Below are positions 6,670 to 6,694 of a stretch of 6,694 nt of DNA, one piece after another; position 1 is the first letter of the stretch; the number at the start of each line of letters is the position of its first letter. This DNA comes from Acidobacteriota bacterium (GTDB lineage Bacteria; Acidobacteriota; Holophagae; Holophagales; Holophagaceae). The notes beneath the pieces were generated by a model. That model was not told where the DNA came from, did not search any database, and worked only from the letters and a program-made list of their open reading frames with translations. Both the position numbers and the translations under genes were made by a program. The DNA lies in the NCBI GenBank assembly GCA_021778785.1, contig JAJYBX010000110.1:1-6694 (forward strand), read 5' to 3'.

Positions 6670-6694
6670 TCAAGCCTTTTCCTGAGATGCCTGA

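Noticed and set aside
6687..6694. An ATG near the right edge as the start of a next gene
   Set aside because: Only 8 bases are visible and there is no clear ribosome binding site before it.

Overview
The window is a GC-rich bacterial chromosomal segment packed with housekeeping genes. It is read here as two divergently transcribed gene groups. Strong G/C preference at third codon positions, tight gene packing and the gene set are compatible with a Gram-negative, soil or sediment type bacterium. Acidobacteriota of the Holophaga/Geothrix type is a guess from overall look, not something the sequence proves. There is no phage, plasmid, transposase, CRISPR or RNA gene signature.

Left group (minus strand, reading from about 3815 down to 1): accA (acetyl-CoA carboxylase carboxyltransferase alpha), then recJ (single-strand 5'-3' exonuclease), then a long membrane-anchored protein that runs off the left edge and may be an LptC-like lipopolysaccharide-transport protein. 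The genes overlap by 1 and 4 bases at their start/stop junctions, so they very probably form one translationally coupled operon. Both recJ and the third gene appear to start with GTG.

Centre: a 124-base divergent spacer (3816-3939) that must hold promoters for both directions. Only weak promoter-like boxes are visible.

Right group (plus strand, 3940 to 6589): a small predicted exported protein of unknown function, then a single 694-codon open frame. Its first 212 codons are a complete dephospho-CoA kinase (CoaE) and its last 482 codons are a complete TldD metalloprotease. No stop codon separates them, yet a good ribosome binding site and ATG sit exactly at the junction. This is the most interesting feature of the window: a natural CoaE-TldD fusion with a possible internal start, a recent stop-codon loss, or a sequence error.

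Right edge: after the tldD stop, a 24-bp inverted repeat with a 15-base loop (6607-6669), in visibly less GC-rich sequence, looks like a terminator-type hairpin or a dispersed intergenic palindrome. No new multi-gene system is evident. Two of the three left-group genes and both halves of the fusion belong to well-known families.
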